DNA from: Paenacidovorax caeni
GTDB taxonomy: Bacteria; Pseudomonadota; Gammaproteobacteria; Burkholderiales; Burkholderiaceae_C
NCBI RefSeq assembly: GCF_001298675.1
Contig: NZ_CYIG01000028.1
Span: 1-47,116 of the forward strand
DNA: 47,116 nt
Reading direction: 5' to 3'
Positions 8,294-16,715 of this stretch are shown one piece after another. Both the position numbers and the translations under genes were made by a program. How positions within the stretch are numbered: position 1 is the stretch's first letter; every line of letters begins with the position of its first letter. The notes under the pieces were generated by a model that searched no databases, had not been told where the DNA came from, and saw only the letters and a program-made list of their open reading frames with translations.

Positions 8294-8857
8294 TCACTTC
8301 ACGCGCGCCCGAATCTCCGGCAAGGCCTTGCGCAGGTAGTACACCATGGACCACACCGTGAGCACGGCCGCCACCCATATCAGCACCATGCCCCACAGGC
8401 CGGTATCGATGCCGAAAACACGGCCGTCGTACAGCAGGAACGGGATGGCCACCATCTGGGCTGTTGTCTTGAGCTTGCCGATCATGTGCACAGCCACGCT
8501 CTTGCTCGCGCCGATCTGCGCCATCCATTCGCGCAGTGCCGAGATGGCGATCTCACGGCCGATGATGATGAGCGCCACGAACACGTCCGTGCGTCCCAGG
8601 TGCACCAGCACCAGCAGGGATGCGCATACCAAGAACTTGTCCGCCACCGGGTCCAGGAATGCGCCGAACGCCGACGCCTGATTGAGCTTGCGCGCGAGAA
8701 AGCCGTCGAGCCAGTCGGTCGCCGCGAACACCACGAACATCAGGGTGGCGATGAGGTTGCGCGTGGCCGGATCGATGGGCGCGTAGAACACCCCGACGAT
8801 CAGCGGAATCGCGACGATGCGCGTCCAGGTCATCAGGGTGGGGATGGTGAAGAACAT
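8294..8857 (-). CDS. pgsA: CDP-diacylglycerol--glycerol-3-phosphate 3-phosphatidyltransferase
   Basis: PgsA catalyses the committed step of phosphatidylglycerol synthesis at the inner membrane. The protein starts MFFTIPTLMTWTRI at ATG 8857 and is 187 aa, a normal size. The CDP-alcohol phosphotransferase signature D-G-x2-A-R-x8-G-x3-D-x3-D is complete in DWLDGFLARKLNQASAF followed by GAFLDPVADK. Several hydrophobic helices follow. It lies 49 bp downstream of uvrC, the common uvrC-pgsA order in proteobacteria, so the two are probably one transcript. Confidence 0.95.
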   Translation of the reverse strand: MFFTIPTLMTWTRIVAIPLIVGVFYAPIDPATRNLIATLMFVVFAATDWLDGFLARKLNQASAFGAFLDPVADKFLVCASLLVLVHLGRTDVFVALIIIGREIAISALREWMAQIGASKSVAVHMIGKLKTTAQMVAIPFLLYDGRVFGIDTGLWGMVLIWVAAVLTVWSMVYYLRKALPEIRARVK

Positions 8858-8906
8858 GGTGCGCGATTGTGGCATGCCACAACCCTTGGCCGCAGGCAAA
8901 GCTGCG

Positions 8907-10853
8907 TCAGCGCAGCGCACGGTAAATGGTGTCGGCAAGCGCCAGCGAAATACCCTCCACCTTGGCCAAATCTTCCACGCTGGCGTCTTGCACACCACGC
9001 ACACCACCAAAGCGCTGCAGCAAGCGCGCCCGCTTGCGCGGGCCAACCCCCGGAATGTCCTCCAGCCGGCTCCCGCCCACGCGCGTCTTGGCACGCGCTG
9101 CGCGCATGCCAGTGATGGCAAAGCGATGGGCCTCATCACGGATCTGCGCCACCAACATCAAGGCGGCGGAGTCGCGCCCCAGGTAGACCTTCTCGCGGCC
9201 ATCGGCGAACACCAGCTCTTCCAGGCCCACCTTGCGGCCCTCGCCCTTCTCCACCCCGACGATGCGCGACAGATCGAGCCCCAGTTCAGCAAACACCTCG
9301 CGCGCCATGGCCACCTGGCCTTTGCCCCCATCGACCAGTACCAGATCGGGCAGCCGCGCCTTACCGGCCTGTAGCTCGGCGCCGCCAGCCTCGCGCAGCG
9401 CCTCGGCCACGGGGCGGTAGCGGCGCTGCAGCACCTGGCGCATGGCGGCATAGTCGTCTCCACCGGTAATGCCATCGATCTTGAAGCGGCGGTATTCACT
9501 GCTTTGCATTTTGTGGTGATGGAACACCACGCACGACGCCTGCGTAGCCTCGCCCGCGGTGTGCGAGATGTCGAAGCACTCGATCGTCAGGTCATCCAGG
9601 CTCTCCACTGGCAAATCCAGCGCCTCGGCGAGCGCGCGCGTGCGCGCCTGCTGCGAACCCTCCTCGGCCAGCAGACGCGCCAGCTGAATGTCGGCGTTTT
9701 GCTGCGCCATGTCGAGCCAAGCGCGGCGCTGCTCGCGCGGCTGGTGCACCGCCACCGCACGCTGGCCGGTCTGCTGCCCAAGTGCGTCCAGCAGGTCTTT
9801 ATCCACCGGTTCGCCAACGACCAGCACCGGCGGCATGGGCACACCCAGGTAGTGCTGCGCGATGAAGGCGGCCAGCACCTGCTGCTCCACCGGCGGGGGC
9901 GCTGCGTCCTCGGCGCCGTCCTCGGGCGAGTAGAGCGCTGCCGCGTCGTCCACGTGCGCCGGAAAGTAGGGTCGGTCGCCCAGATGCCGCCCGCCACGCA
10001 CCATGGCCAGATTGACGCAGGCGCGCCCCCCCTGCACACGCACGGCGAGGATGTCGACGTCCTTGTCCTCAGCCGTTTCAATGGCCTGCTGGTGCAGCAC
10101 CCGCGCCAGCGCCTGCATCTGGTTGCGCAGCTCCGCCGCCTGCTCGAACTCCAGCTTCTCGGCATGCGCGAGCATGCGCGCCTCCAGCCCTTGAAGCAGC
10201 TCCTGGGCCTGGCCGCGCAACAGGGCCTCGGCGCCCTGCACATCCACCGCATAGGCCTCGGGCGACACCATGCTCACGCAGGGGGCCGTACAGCGCTTGA
10301 TCTGGAACAGCAGGCAAGGCCGCGTGCGGTTGGCAAACACCGTGTCCTCGCAGGTGCGCAGGCGAAACACCTTCTGCAGCAGCTGGATGGTTTCCTTCAC
10401 CGCCCACCCGTTGGGGTAGGGGCCGAAGTAGCGGTGACGCTTGTCGATGGCACCGCGGTAGTACGCCATGCGCGGAAAGCGCTGCCCCGGTGCCGTACCC
10501 TGGCCATCGAGCGCCGCCACGCCAGTGATTCGGAGGAAGGGGTAGCTCTTGTCGTCGCGAAACAGGATGTTGTACTTCGGGTGCTGCGACTTGATGAGGT
10601 TGTTCTCCAGCAGCAGCGCCTCGGCCTCGGAGCGCACCACGGTGGTCTCCAGGCGCGCGATTTTGCCGACCATGTGACCGATGCGCGTCCCCCCGTGGTT
10701 CTTGCTGAAATAGCTGCCCACGCGCTTTTTCAGGTTGCGTGCCTTGCCTACGTAGAGCAACAGGCCGGCGGCGTCGAAATAGCGGTAAACGCCAGGCAAT
10801 TGCGGCAGGGCGGACACCTGCGCCAGCAGTTCTTCGGGGTGCGCTTTGTGCAT
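8907..10853 (-). CDS. uvrC: excinuclease ABC subunit C
   Basis: UvrC makes the two incisions in UvrABC nucleotide excision repair. The 648-aa protein starts at ATG 10853 ([13 protein letters not shown]). It has an N-terminal GIY-YIG nuclease domain ([20 protein letters not shown]), a UVR motif in [17 protein letters not shown], a C-terminal RNase H-like nuclease region with LVDGGKGQ, and a terminal helix-hairpin-helix pair ([19 protein letters not shown] and [15 protein letters not shown]). The gene diverges from earP across about 47 bp. Confidence 0.96.
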   Translation of the reverse strand: MHKAHPEELLAQVSALPQLPGVYRYFDAAGLLLYVGKARNLKKRVGSYFSKNHGGTRIGHMVGKIARLETTVVRSEAEALLLENNLIKSQHPKYNILFRDDKSYPFLRITGVAALDGQGTAPGQRFPRMAYYRGAIDKRHRYFGPYPNGWAVKETIQLLQKVFRLRTCEDTVFANRTRPCLLFQIKRCTAPCVSMVSPEAYAVDVQGAEALLRGQAQELLQGLEARMLAHAEKLEFEQAAELRNQMQALARVLHQQAIETAEDKDVDILAVRVQGGRACVNLAMVRGGRHLGDRPYFPAHVDDAAALYSPEDGAEDAAPPPVEQQVLAAFIAQHYLGVPMPPVLVVGEPVDKDLLDALGQQTGQRAVAVHQPREQRRAWLDMAQQNADIQLARLLAEEGSQQARTRALAEALDLPVESLDDLTIECFDISHTAGEATQASCVVFHHHKMQSSEYRRFKIDGITGGDDYAAMRQVLQRRYRPVAEALREAGGAELQAGKARLPDLVLVDGGKGQVAMAREVFAELGLDLSRIVGVEKGEGRKVGLEELVFADGREKVYLGRDSAALMLVAQIRDEAHRFAITGMRAARAKTRVGGSRLEDIPGVGPRKRARLLQRFGGVRGVQDASVEDLAKVEGISLALADTIYRALR

Positions 10854-10900
10854 GGCGTTATTGTGCGCATGCCAGCATGGCCGCACCGACAATCACGGAC

Positions 10901-12004
10901 ATGAACCCCGACTCCACCACCGCGCCACTGCGCTGGGACATCTTCTGCCAAGTCATCGACAACTTCGGCGACATCGGCGTGTGCTGGCGCCTTGCGGCCG
11001 ACCTCGGGGCGCGCGGCCACAACGTACGTCTGTGGACAGACGACGCCAGTGCCCTGGCCTGGATGGCCCCCGGCGGCGCGCCCGGCGTACAGGTATGCCC
11101 CTGGCCGCAGGCTGCCCCCGCTGATGGCCCCGGCGATGTCGTGGTGGAAGCCTTCGGCTGCGAAATTGCTCCCGCTTTCATAGCTGCTACCGCAGATGCC
11201 GCAAGGGCTAGACCCCAAAAACCCTTGTGGATCAACCTGGAATACCTGAGTGCCGAGGGCTATGTAGAGCGCTGCCACCGCCTGCCCTCCCCCCTCATGA
11301 GCGGGCCTGGCGCGGGGCTGACGCGCTGGTTCTTCTACCCTGGTTTCACAGCCGCCACCGGCGGACTGCTGCGCGAACCCGACCTCTGCGCACGCCAGGC
11401 CGTATTCGACCGCGCACGCTGGCGCGCGCACCGGGGCATCGCGCCGGAAGAACTCGCCGTGTCGCTGTTCTGCTACGAGCCCCCCGCCCTGCCCTCCTTG
11501 CTCGCGGCGCTGGAACACACGCCATCCCACCTGCTGGTCACCCCGGGCCGCGCCACGGCGGCAGTCCAGGCGATTAAGAACCAAAATGGCCTCAAACCCA
11601 CGCCAGGAAAGCGCGGGCAGCTCACTTTTTCATACCTCGCGCCCTGCGCCCAACCCCACTTCGATGAAATGCTTTGGGCCTGCGACCTCAACTTCGTGCG
11701 CGGCGAAGACTCTCTGGTGCGCGCACTCTGGGCAGGCCAGCCCTTTGTGTGGCAGATCTATCCGCAGCATGACGACGCACACCACGCCAAGCTGCACGCC
11801 TTTCTCGACTGGCTGCAGGCCCCGCCCACGTTGCGGCGCTGGCATGCCCAATGGAACGGGCTGGAGCCCGCCACGGCCCTGCCGCCACTGGCCCGCGCCA
11901 CCCTGGCCGAATGGCACGACTGCACGCGGGCGGCGCGGCAAAGACTCCTGGCGCAGCCGGATTTATTGACCCAGCTACTGGGGTTTGTAGTGGAAAAAAG
12001 CTAA
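10901..12004 (+). CDS. earP: EF-P arginine rhamnosyltransferase EarP
   Basis: EarP transfers rhamnose from dTDP-L-rhamnose to Arg32 of EF-P, activating it for polyproline translation. The N-terminal WDIFCQVIDNFGDIGVCWRL contains the two conserved Asp (residues 20 and 24 from this start). The C-terminal nucleotide-sugar region holds NFVRGEDSLVRALWAGQPF, the EarP hallmark. Start ATG 10901 is preferred because the conserved core begins ten residues later; ATG 10877 is possible. The target efp follows 144 bp downstream. Oddly, two stretches (about 11176-11221 and 11581-11630) match the dispersed palindromic repeat of this genome and encode in-frame insert-like segments (FIAATADAARARPQKP and IKNQNGLKPTPGKRGQL). 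Confidence 0.95.
   Translation: MNPDSTTAPLRWDIFCQVIDNFGDIGVCWRLAADLGARGHNVRLWTDDASALAWMAPGGAPGVQVCPWPQAAPADGPGDVVVEAFGCEIAPAFIAATADAARARPQKPLWINLEYLSAEGYVERCHRLPSPLMSGPGAGLTRWFFYPGFTAATGGLLREPDLCARQAVFDRARWRAHRGIAPEELAVSLFCYEPPALPSLLAALEHTPSHLLVTPGRATAAVQAIKNQNGLKPTPGKRGQLTFSYLAPCAQPHFDEMLWACDLNFVRGEDSLVRALWAGQPFVWQIYPQHDDAHHAKLHAFLDWLQAPPTLRRWHAQWNGLEPATALPPLARATLAEWHDCTRAARQRLLAQPDLLTQLLGFVVEKS
11176..11221 (+). repeat. dispersed palindromic repeat, copy A (inside earP)
   Basis: TTTCATAGCTGCTACCGCAG leads into a spacer, then GCAAGGGCTAGACCCCAAAAA. It matches the pattern ATAGCTGCyAGCGCTT - spacer - AAGCGCTrGAgGCC seen in seven other places in the window, with mismatches. It is in frame within earP. 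Confidence 0.55.
11581..11630 (-). repeat. dispersed palindromic repeat, copy B (inside earP)
   Basis: CCAAAATGGCCTCAAACCC leads to GCCAGGAAAGCGCGGGCAGC and then TCACTTTTTCAT. It is oriented opposite to copy A and closely resembles copy H (CAGCAAGCGCGGGCAGCTCT then CATTTTT). It is again in frame within earP. Confidence 0.6.
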
Positions 12005-12148
12005 AATCCGTGGTTTTGCGCTATGGAAGGTGGTACGCATCTTCGCCATGGCCGCCTTCCGCCGCGAACCGTGCGCACCGGCAGCTTCAGGGCCTACGCC
12101 CCACCCGCCCCGGCTTGCAGGCAGCGGCTCCAACCCAAGCACTACGCT

Positions 12149-12703
12149 ATGAAAATCGCTCAAGAAATCCGCGCCGGCAACGTCATCATGCAGGGCAAGG
12201 ACCCGATGATCGTTCTGAAGACTGAATACGCCCGTGGCGGCCGCGGCGCTGCCACCGTGCGCATGAAGCTCAAGGCGCTGCTGTCCAACATGGGCACCGA
12301 AGTGGTCTTCAAGGCTGACGACAAGATCGACAACGTGATCCTCGACAAGAAGGAGTGCACCTACTCCTACTTTGCCGACCCGATGTACGTGTGGATGGAC
12401 ACCGACTACAACCAGTACGAAGTCGAAGCCGCCAACATGGGCGACGCCATCAGCTACCTCGAAGACGGCATGGCCGCCGAAGTGGTGTTCTACGACGGCA
12501 AGGCCATCTCGGTAGAACTGCCCACCAGCGTGGAGCGCGAGATCACCTGGACCGAGCCCGCTGTGAAGGGCGATACCTCCGGCAAGGTGCTCAAGCCCGC
12601 GAAGATCGCCACCGGCTTTGAGGTGGCCGTGCCCCTGTTCGTGGACCAGGGCGACAAGATCGAAATCGACACACGCACCGGCGAATACCGCAAGCGCGTT
12701 TGA
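12149..12703 (+). CDS. efp: elongation factor P
   Basis: EF-P relieves ribosome stalling at consecutive prolines. The 184-aa protein starts [13 protein letters not shown] at ATG 12149. The modification loop reads [11 protein letters not shown], with Arg at position 32. That is the residue rhamnosylated by EarP rather than the Lys used by EpmA/EpmB systems, so the pair with the upstream earP is consistent. The C terminus ([17 protein letters not shown]) is typical. An efficient terminator follows at 12737-12770. Confidence 0.97.
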   Translation: MKIAQEIRAGNVIMQGKDPMIVLKTEYARGGRGAATVRMKLKALLSNMGTEVVFKADDKIDNVILDKKECTYSYFADPMYVWMDTDYNQYEVEAANMGDAISYLEDGMAAEVVFYDGKAISVELPTSVEREITWTEPAVKGDTSGKVLKPAKIATGFEVAVPLFVDQGDKIEIDTRTGEYRKRV

Positions 12704-12736
12704 CGCGGCCCGCGCAGCAGCGATCTGCACCAAGGC

Positions 12737-12770
12737 AAAGAGCCGGCGCCCTCACGGGCCCGGCTCTTTT
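12737..12770 (+). terminator. terminator of efp
   Basis: AAAGAGCCG (12737-12745) pairs with CGGCTCTTT (12761-12769), and GCCC/GGGC extends the stem inside. A T-run follows on the plus strand. Confidence 0.85.
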
Positions 12771-12799
12771 TCTTTGCGCAACGTCTTTCAACGCCTGTG

Positions 12800-13207
12800 T
12801 TACAGGCCCAGGGCAGCGATCCCGGCACGGGCAATCTGTGCATCCTCGGAGGACTTGACGCCGCTCACGCCCACGGCGCCAAGGCATTGGCCGTCCTTCA
12901 TGATCGGCACGCCGCCCTCCAGCAGGCCCTGCAACGCGGGGGCCGACAGGAACGAGGTTCGGCCGCCGTTGACGATGTCTTCGTACACCTTGCTTTCGCG
13001 GCGCCCCAGGGCTGCCGTGTGCGCCTTGGCGGGGGCAATGTGCGACGAGACGGCGGGTGCACCGTCCAGGCGCTGCAGCCACAGCAGGTGGCCGCCGTCA
13101 TCGACAATGGCGATGGTCACGGCCCAGCGGTTCTGCAGCGCTTCGGCTTCGGCAGCGGCGGCGATCTTCTTGACATCGGCCAGTTCGAGTTCGGGCTTGG
13201 TTTTCAT
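12800..13207 (-). CDS. GlcG/HbpS-family heme-binding-like protein
   Basis: This is a 135-aa protein of the GlcG/HbpS (DUF336) family. The signature AIVDDGGHLLWLQRLDGAP and the later GGVPIMKDGQCLGAVGVSG are diagnostic. Family members bind heme or corrinoids, or serve as small accessory proteins of glycolate and propanediol pathways; the true role is often unknown. It has no signal peptide and starts MKTKPELELADVKK. It stands alone, convergent with efp across the efp terminator and divergent from the Bax inhibitor-1 gene. No pathway partner is adjacent, so only the family is assigned. Confidence 0.85.
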   Translation of the reverse strand: MKTKPELELADVKKIAAAAEAEALQNRWAVTIAIVDDGGHLLWLQRLDGAPAVSSHIAPAKAHTAALGRRESKVYEDIVNGGRTSFLSAPALQGLLEGGVPIMKDGQCLGAVGVSGVKSSEDAQIARAGIAALGL

Positions 13208-13392
13208 AAAGGTTGAACGATTTGGAAATACAAGAACTCGAAGGATAGCGGCGCAATCCCTGTGGCCGCAGGTAAAACAATTCCACCCAAAAAGGATGCT
13301 GTGGCTTCAGGTATTGCATAACACTCGAAAAACCACCCCCTAGAATGCCCAGCTTCCTATACCCACACGCAGACCAACCGGAGAGACACACA

Positions 13393-14085
13393 ATGCACAA
13401 CGAAATGACCACTTGGGGCTCTACGGGCTATGCCGTATCCCACGAGCAGCGCCAGAAGGTGCTGCGCAACACCTACTGGCTGCTGGCCCTGAGCCTGCTG
13501 CCCACCGTGCTCGGCGCATGGGTCGGCGTGGCCACGGGCATTACGCAGTCGCTGCGCGGCGGCCTGGGCCTGATCGTGTTCCTTGGCGGCGCATTTGGCT
13601 TCATGTTTGCCATCGAGAAAACCAAGAACTCGGCCGCCGGCGTAGGCGTGCTGCTGGGCTTTACCTTCTTCATGGGCCTGATGCTCTCGCGCCTGATCGG
13701 CATGGTGCTGGGCTTGAAGAACGGCACCGACCTGATCATGACCGCCTTCGCTGGCACCGCCGGCGTCTTCGTGGTGATGGCCAGCCTCGCCACCGTCATC
13801 AAGCGCGACCTCTCGGGCATGGGCAAGTGGCTCATGGTCGGCGCCCTGGTGCTGATGGTCGGCAGCGTGATCAACGTGTTCGTCGGCTCCTCGGCCGGCA
13901 TGATGGCCATCTCGGTTGCCGCCATCGGCATCTTCAGCGCCTACATGCTGTACGACCTCAAGCAGATCATCGACGGCGGCGAAACCAACTACATCAGTGC
14001 CACACTGGCCCTGTACCTGGATCTGTTCAACGTGTTCCAGAGCCTGCTGGCACTGCTGGGCATCATGGGCGGCGAGCGCGACTGA
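13393..14085 (+). CDS. Bax inhibitor-1/YccA family membrane protein
   Basis: A 230-aa multi-spanning inner-membrane protein starting MHNEMTTWG at ATG 13393, with GGAGAGA eight bases upstream. After a short cytoplasmic N terminus come about seven hydrophobic helices. The sequence ends with the family-typical YMLYDLKQIIDGGETNYI, then ALALYLDLFNVFQSLLALLG with GIMGG. The Asp pairs in the last helices are the proposed pH-sensing or channel residues in this family. YccA homologues modulate FtsH proteolysis of SecY in E. coli. The assignment to family is firm; the cellular role here is inferred. Confidence 0.9.
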   Translation: MHNEMTTWGSTGYAVSHEQRQKVLRNTYWLLALSLLPTVLGAWVGVATGITQSLRGGLGLIVFLGGAFGFMFAIEKTKNSAAGVGVLLGFTFFMGLMLSRLIGMVLGLKNGTDLIMTAFAGTAGVFVVMASLATVIKRDLSGMGKWLMVGALVLMVGSVINVFVGSSAGMMAISVAAIGIFSAYMLYDLKQIIDGGETNYISATLALYLDLFNVFQSLLALLGIMGGERD

Positions 14086-14109
14086 ACGCACGCGCCTCTC
14101 TTCTCTTGC

Positions 14110-14131
14110 AAGGCCCCTCGGGGCCTTTTTT
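14110..14131 (+). terminator. terminator of the Bax inhibitor-1 family gene
   Basis: AAGGCCC and GGGCCTT form a short GC-rich stem with a CTCG loop, followed by six T. Confidence 0.85.
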
Positions 14132-14147
14132 CATGGATTCAGAGCAT

Positions 14148-14193
14148 TTTTGGCACGGAACCCTTGTACAGCAAGCGCTTGAAGCTATCCATT
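14148..14193. repeat. dispersed palindromic repeat, copy C (degenerate)
   Basis: ATTTTTGGCACGGAACCCTT, then CAGCAAGCGCTTGAAGCTATCC and ATT, partly fits the repeat pattern (TTTTGGC..., AAGCGCT, AGCTATC). It lies between two convergent genes. Confidence 0.45.
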
Positions 14194-14214
14194 CCATAGC
14201 AATCCCCCTCTTGC

Positions 14215-15441
14215 TCACGCCCCTGCCGCAGCCATACGGGGGCTGCGCCCTCCCTGCATGCGCACCGCCAGCGCCGCACCTGCAAACACGGTTGCCAGGG
14301 CCACCACGGCCAGCCAGCCCCAATCGGCCAGCACGAAGCTGCCCAGCGCCGCGCCGCTGGCCATGCCGATGAACATGCCCGTGAACAGCAAGGCATTGAG
14401 GCGGCTGCGGGCGGATGGATCCAGGCCATAGACCAGGGTCTGGTGCGCCACCAGTGTGGCCTGCACGCCAAAGTCGAACCCCACGGTGGCCAGCACCAGC
14501 AGGCCGATCTGCGCTGGCGCGGGCAGCAACGGGCCTAGGCCCATGAGCGCAAAGGAGACCATGCTCAACCCTGCCCCCAGCCGCGTCACCCGCTCGGGGC
14601 CCCGGCGGTCGGCCATGCGCCCGGCCAGCGGCGCGGCCAAGGCTCCCGCAGCCCCGGCCAGCCCGAAGGCGCCTGCAGCCGCGCTGCCGAGGTGAAACTG
14701 CGCATTCAACATCACGGCCAGGGTGGACCAGAAGGCGCTGAACCCCACGGCCAGAAGCCCCTGCGCCCAGGCCGCGCGGCGCAGCTCGGGATAACGCGAC
14801 CACAGGGTGAACAACGACCCCATGAGACGCAAGTAGCCCAAAGGCTGGGCCACAGGAAAGCGCGGCAGCCCACGCCACGCCACCACCCCGAACAGCAGCA
14901 GCGCCACCGCCGCCGCCACGTACACGCTGCGCCAGCCGCCCTGCTGCGCGATGAGGCCGCTGGCCACGCGCGACAGCAGGATGCCCAGGAGCAGCCCCGT
15001 CATCACCGTACCCACGGTCTTGCCGCGCTGCGCCTCGGGGGCCAGCGCCGCTGCGGCGGGCACGATGTCCTGCGCCAGGGTCGCCGTAAGCCCCACAACC
15101 AGGCTCGCGCCCAGCAGGGCATACAGCCCCGGTGCCAGGCCGCTGGCCAGCAGCGCCAGGGCCAGCAGCACCGACTTCAGCAGAATCAGCGCGCGGCGGT
15201 CGTAGCGGTCCCCCAGCGGCGCCAGCAGCAAGATGCCCAGCGCATAACCCAATTGCGTCAGCGTGGGCACCAGCCCGGTAGCGCGCGCATCGGCACCAAA
15301 GCTTTGCGACAGGGCTGCCAGCATGGGCTGGCTGTAATAAAGGGACGCCACGGCCAGCCCGGCACCGGTGGCCAGCAGCAGCACCAGAGGGCGTGGAACC
15401 GCAGCGGCGCCTGCGCTGGGGGAGAAAGAGGGGTGGGTCAC
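14215..15441 (-). CDS. MFS transporter (drug/metabolite exporter-like)
   Basis: A 408-aa major facilitator with about 12 hydrophobic helices. The N-terminal half contains SLYYSQPMLAALSQSFG and the loop 2-3 motif GDRYDRRALI (G-D-x-x-D-R-R type). The second half has the repeat GRMADRRGPERVTRLG. The sequence resembles uncharacterised exporters of the YgaY/AraJ-like group; substrate unknown. It is transcribed divergently from a LysR gene 100 bp away, which probably controls it. Start at ATG 15441 (MTHPSFSPSAG). Confidence 0.88.
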   Translation of the reverse strand: MTHPSFSPSAGAAAVPRPLVLLLATGAGLAVASLYYSQPMLAALSQSFGADARATGLVPTLTQLGYALGILLLAPLGDRYDRRALILLKSVLLALALLASGLAPGLYALLGASLVVGLTATLAQDIVPAAAALAPEAQRGKTVGTVMTGLLLGILLSRVASGLIAQQGGWRSVYVAAAVALLLFGVVAWRGLPRFPVAQPLGYLRLMGSLFTLWSRYPELRRAAWAQGLLAVGFSAFWSTLAVMLNAQFHLGSAAAGAFGLAGAAGALAAPLAGRMADRRGPERVTRLGAGLSMVSFALMGLGPLLPAPAQIGLLVLATVGFDFGVQATLVAHQTLVYGLDPSARSRLNALLFTGMFIGMASGAALGSFVLADWGWLAVVALATVFAGAALAVRMQGGRSPRMAAAGA

Positions 15442-15515
15442 GAATCGCTCCGGGGCATGTGGGCAGAATGGGCTGCATTCTCTTCGTGCATCACAATCCT
15501 TTGTAGACGCCTGAT

Positions 15516-15534
15516 GCGTAGATTAGTAATACGC
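15516..15534. promoter_or_regulatory. putative LysR operator in the MFS/lysR divergent promoter
   Basis: GCGTA GATTAGTAA TACGC is a 19-bp interrupted palindrome placed just before the lysR start and within 100 bp of the exporter start. It is the kind of T-N11-A-containing dyad LysR proteins bind. Assignment is by position and symmetry only. Confidence 0.5.
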
Positions 15535-15541
15535 CATACGC

Positions 15542-16495
15542 ATGACCAAGCCACCCGCTCCTGGACTCGACCGCCTAGCCCTCCTGCAAACCTTCGTTCG
15601 CATCGTGGAGGCAGGGAGCCTTTCGGCAGCTGCGCTGCAGCTGGGCACCACCCAGCCCACGGTAAGCAGGCGCCTGCGCTGGCTGGAGAAATCCCTGGGA
15701 CTGCAATTGCTGCTGCGCACCACCCACACCATGAAGCTCACCGAGGACGGCGAGCGCTGCTACGCCCACGCCAAGGCGCTGCTGGAAAACTGGGCTGCCA
15801 TCGAGGCCGACCTGCGCGGCGCGCACGACGAGCCGCGCGGCCACCTGCGCGTGCTGGCCCCCCACGCCTTCGGCCAGGAGCTGCTGGTGGCGCCGCTGGC
15901 CGCCTTCATGGCACGCCACCCCGAGGTCACGGTGGAATGGCTGCTGCGCGACGACCCGGTGGACTTCGTGGCCCAGGGCATTGACTGCGCCATCCGCGTG
16001 GGTGCCGTGCCGGACCAGGGCCTGGTGGCACAGCGCCTGGCCGAGGTGCCTCGCATCCTGGTGGCCGCTCCCACGCTGTGGGGCCAGGGCACGCCGCCGC
16101 GCCACCCGGCCGACCTGGCCGCGCTGCCCTGGGTGGAGCTGCCACTGCTGTACCGCGAACAATTCACGCTGGTGCACACGGCCACGGGAGAGCAGGCGGT
16201 GGTGAAAATCCAGCCGCGCCTGCGCACCGACAGTCTGTACGCCGCCCGCGCCGCCGTGCGCGCCGGGCTCGGGGCGGCCCTGGCATCGGCCTGGCTGGTG
16301 GCAGAGGACCTGGCCAGCAGCCGCCTGTGCCAGTTGGTACCGGGCTGGGAAGCCGCTGCACTGCCGGTGCATCTGGTCTACCCTCACGCGCGCCTGTACC
16401 CGGCACGGCTGCGCGTGTTCGCCGACACCATGCGCCAGGCGATTCCCGGCCTGGCTGGCATGCGCGCCACCACGGGCCTGCCCAGCCTGCCCTGA
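15542..16495 (+). CDS. LysR-family transcriptional regulator
   Basis: A 317-aa LysR regulator. The N-terminal winged helix spans about residues 10-68: LALLQTFVRIVEAGSLSAAA, QLGTTQPTVSRRLRWLEKSL, then LGLQLLLRTTHTMKLTEDG. An effector-binding domain follows from about residue 95 (GHLRVLAPHAFGQELLVAPL). Because it diverges from the MFS gene with a shared short promoter, it is the likely regulator of that exporter and of itself. The inducer is unknown. A GC-rich hairpin follows the stop near 16498-16515. Confidence 0.92.
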   Translation: MTKPPAPGLDRLALLQTFVRIVEAGSLSAAALQLGTTQPTVSRRLRWLEKSLGLQLLLRTTHTMKLTEDGERCYAHAKALLENWAAIEADLRGAHDEPRGHLRVLAPHAFGQELLVAPLAAFMARHPEVTVEWLLRDDPVDFVAQGIDCAIRVGAVPDQGLVAQRLAEVPRILVAAPTLWGQGTPPRHPADLAALPWVELPLLYREQFTLVHTATGEQAVVKIQPRLRTDSLYAARAAVRAGLGAALASAWLVAEDLASSRLCQLVPGWEAAALPVHLVYPHARLYPARLRVFADTMRQAIPGLAGMRATTGLPSLP

Positions 16496-16514
16496 ACCGG
16501 GGGCGCGCCCCCCG

Positions 16515-16544
16515 GCGGTGCACAGCACCGCATCAGTGCACCGC
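16515..16544. promoter_or_regulatory. inverted repeat upstream of the Anbu-cluster promoter
   Basis: GCGGTGCAC (16515-16523) and GTGCACCGC (16536-16544) are perfect 9-bp inverted arms with a 12-bp spacer. They lie about 70 bp upstream of the sigma-54 promoter match, a plausible place for an enhancer-binding activator. It could instead be part of the lysR terminator, although no T-run follows. Confidence 0.4.
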
Positions 16545-16614
16545 CACCACGCCGGCACGCACGCAAGGCGCGCATCCGGCGCCCGGCAGGCCGCGCCATG
16601 GTGCGCGCGGCGGG

Positions 16615-16630
16615 TGGCACGGTATCTGCT
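16615..16630 (+). promoter_or_regulatory. putative sigma-54 (-24/-12) promoter of the Anbu cluster
   Basis: TGGCACG GTAT CTGCT matches the RpoN consensus TGGCACG-N4-TTGCW with one mismatch and correct spacing. It is on the same strand as, and 85 bp before, the ATG of the first cluster gene (16716). No obvious sigma-70 promoter is visible in this GC-rich gap. Confidence 0.55.
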
Positions 16631-16715
16631 TTATCCCTGGCACCAGCACATTCCCGCTGCGTAGCCACGGAGGGCCCCATGCCACCAGCGGCGCGGCGGG
16701 GGAGGACCCCAGCCC

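Noticed and set aside
14063-15478. A 471-codon minus-strand frame overlapping the MFS gene on the same strand
   Set aside because: The overlapping 408-aa frame has membrane helices and MFS loop motifs; this one is Gly/Ala/Arg-rich without helices.
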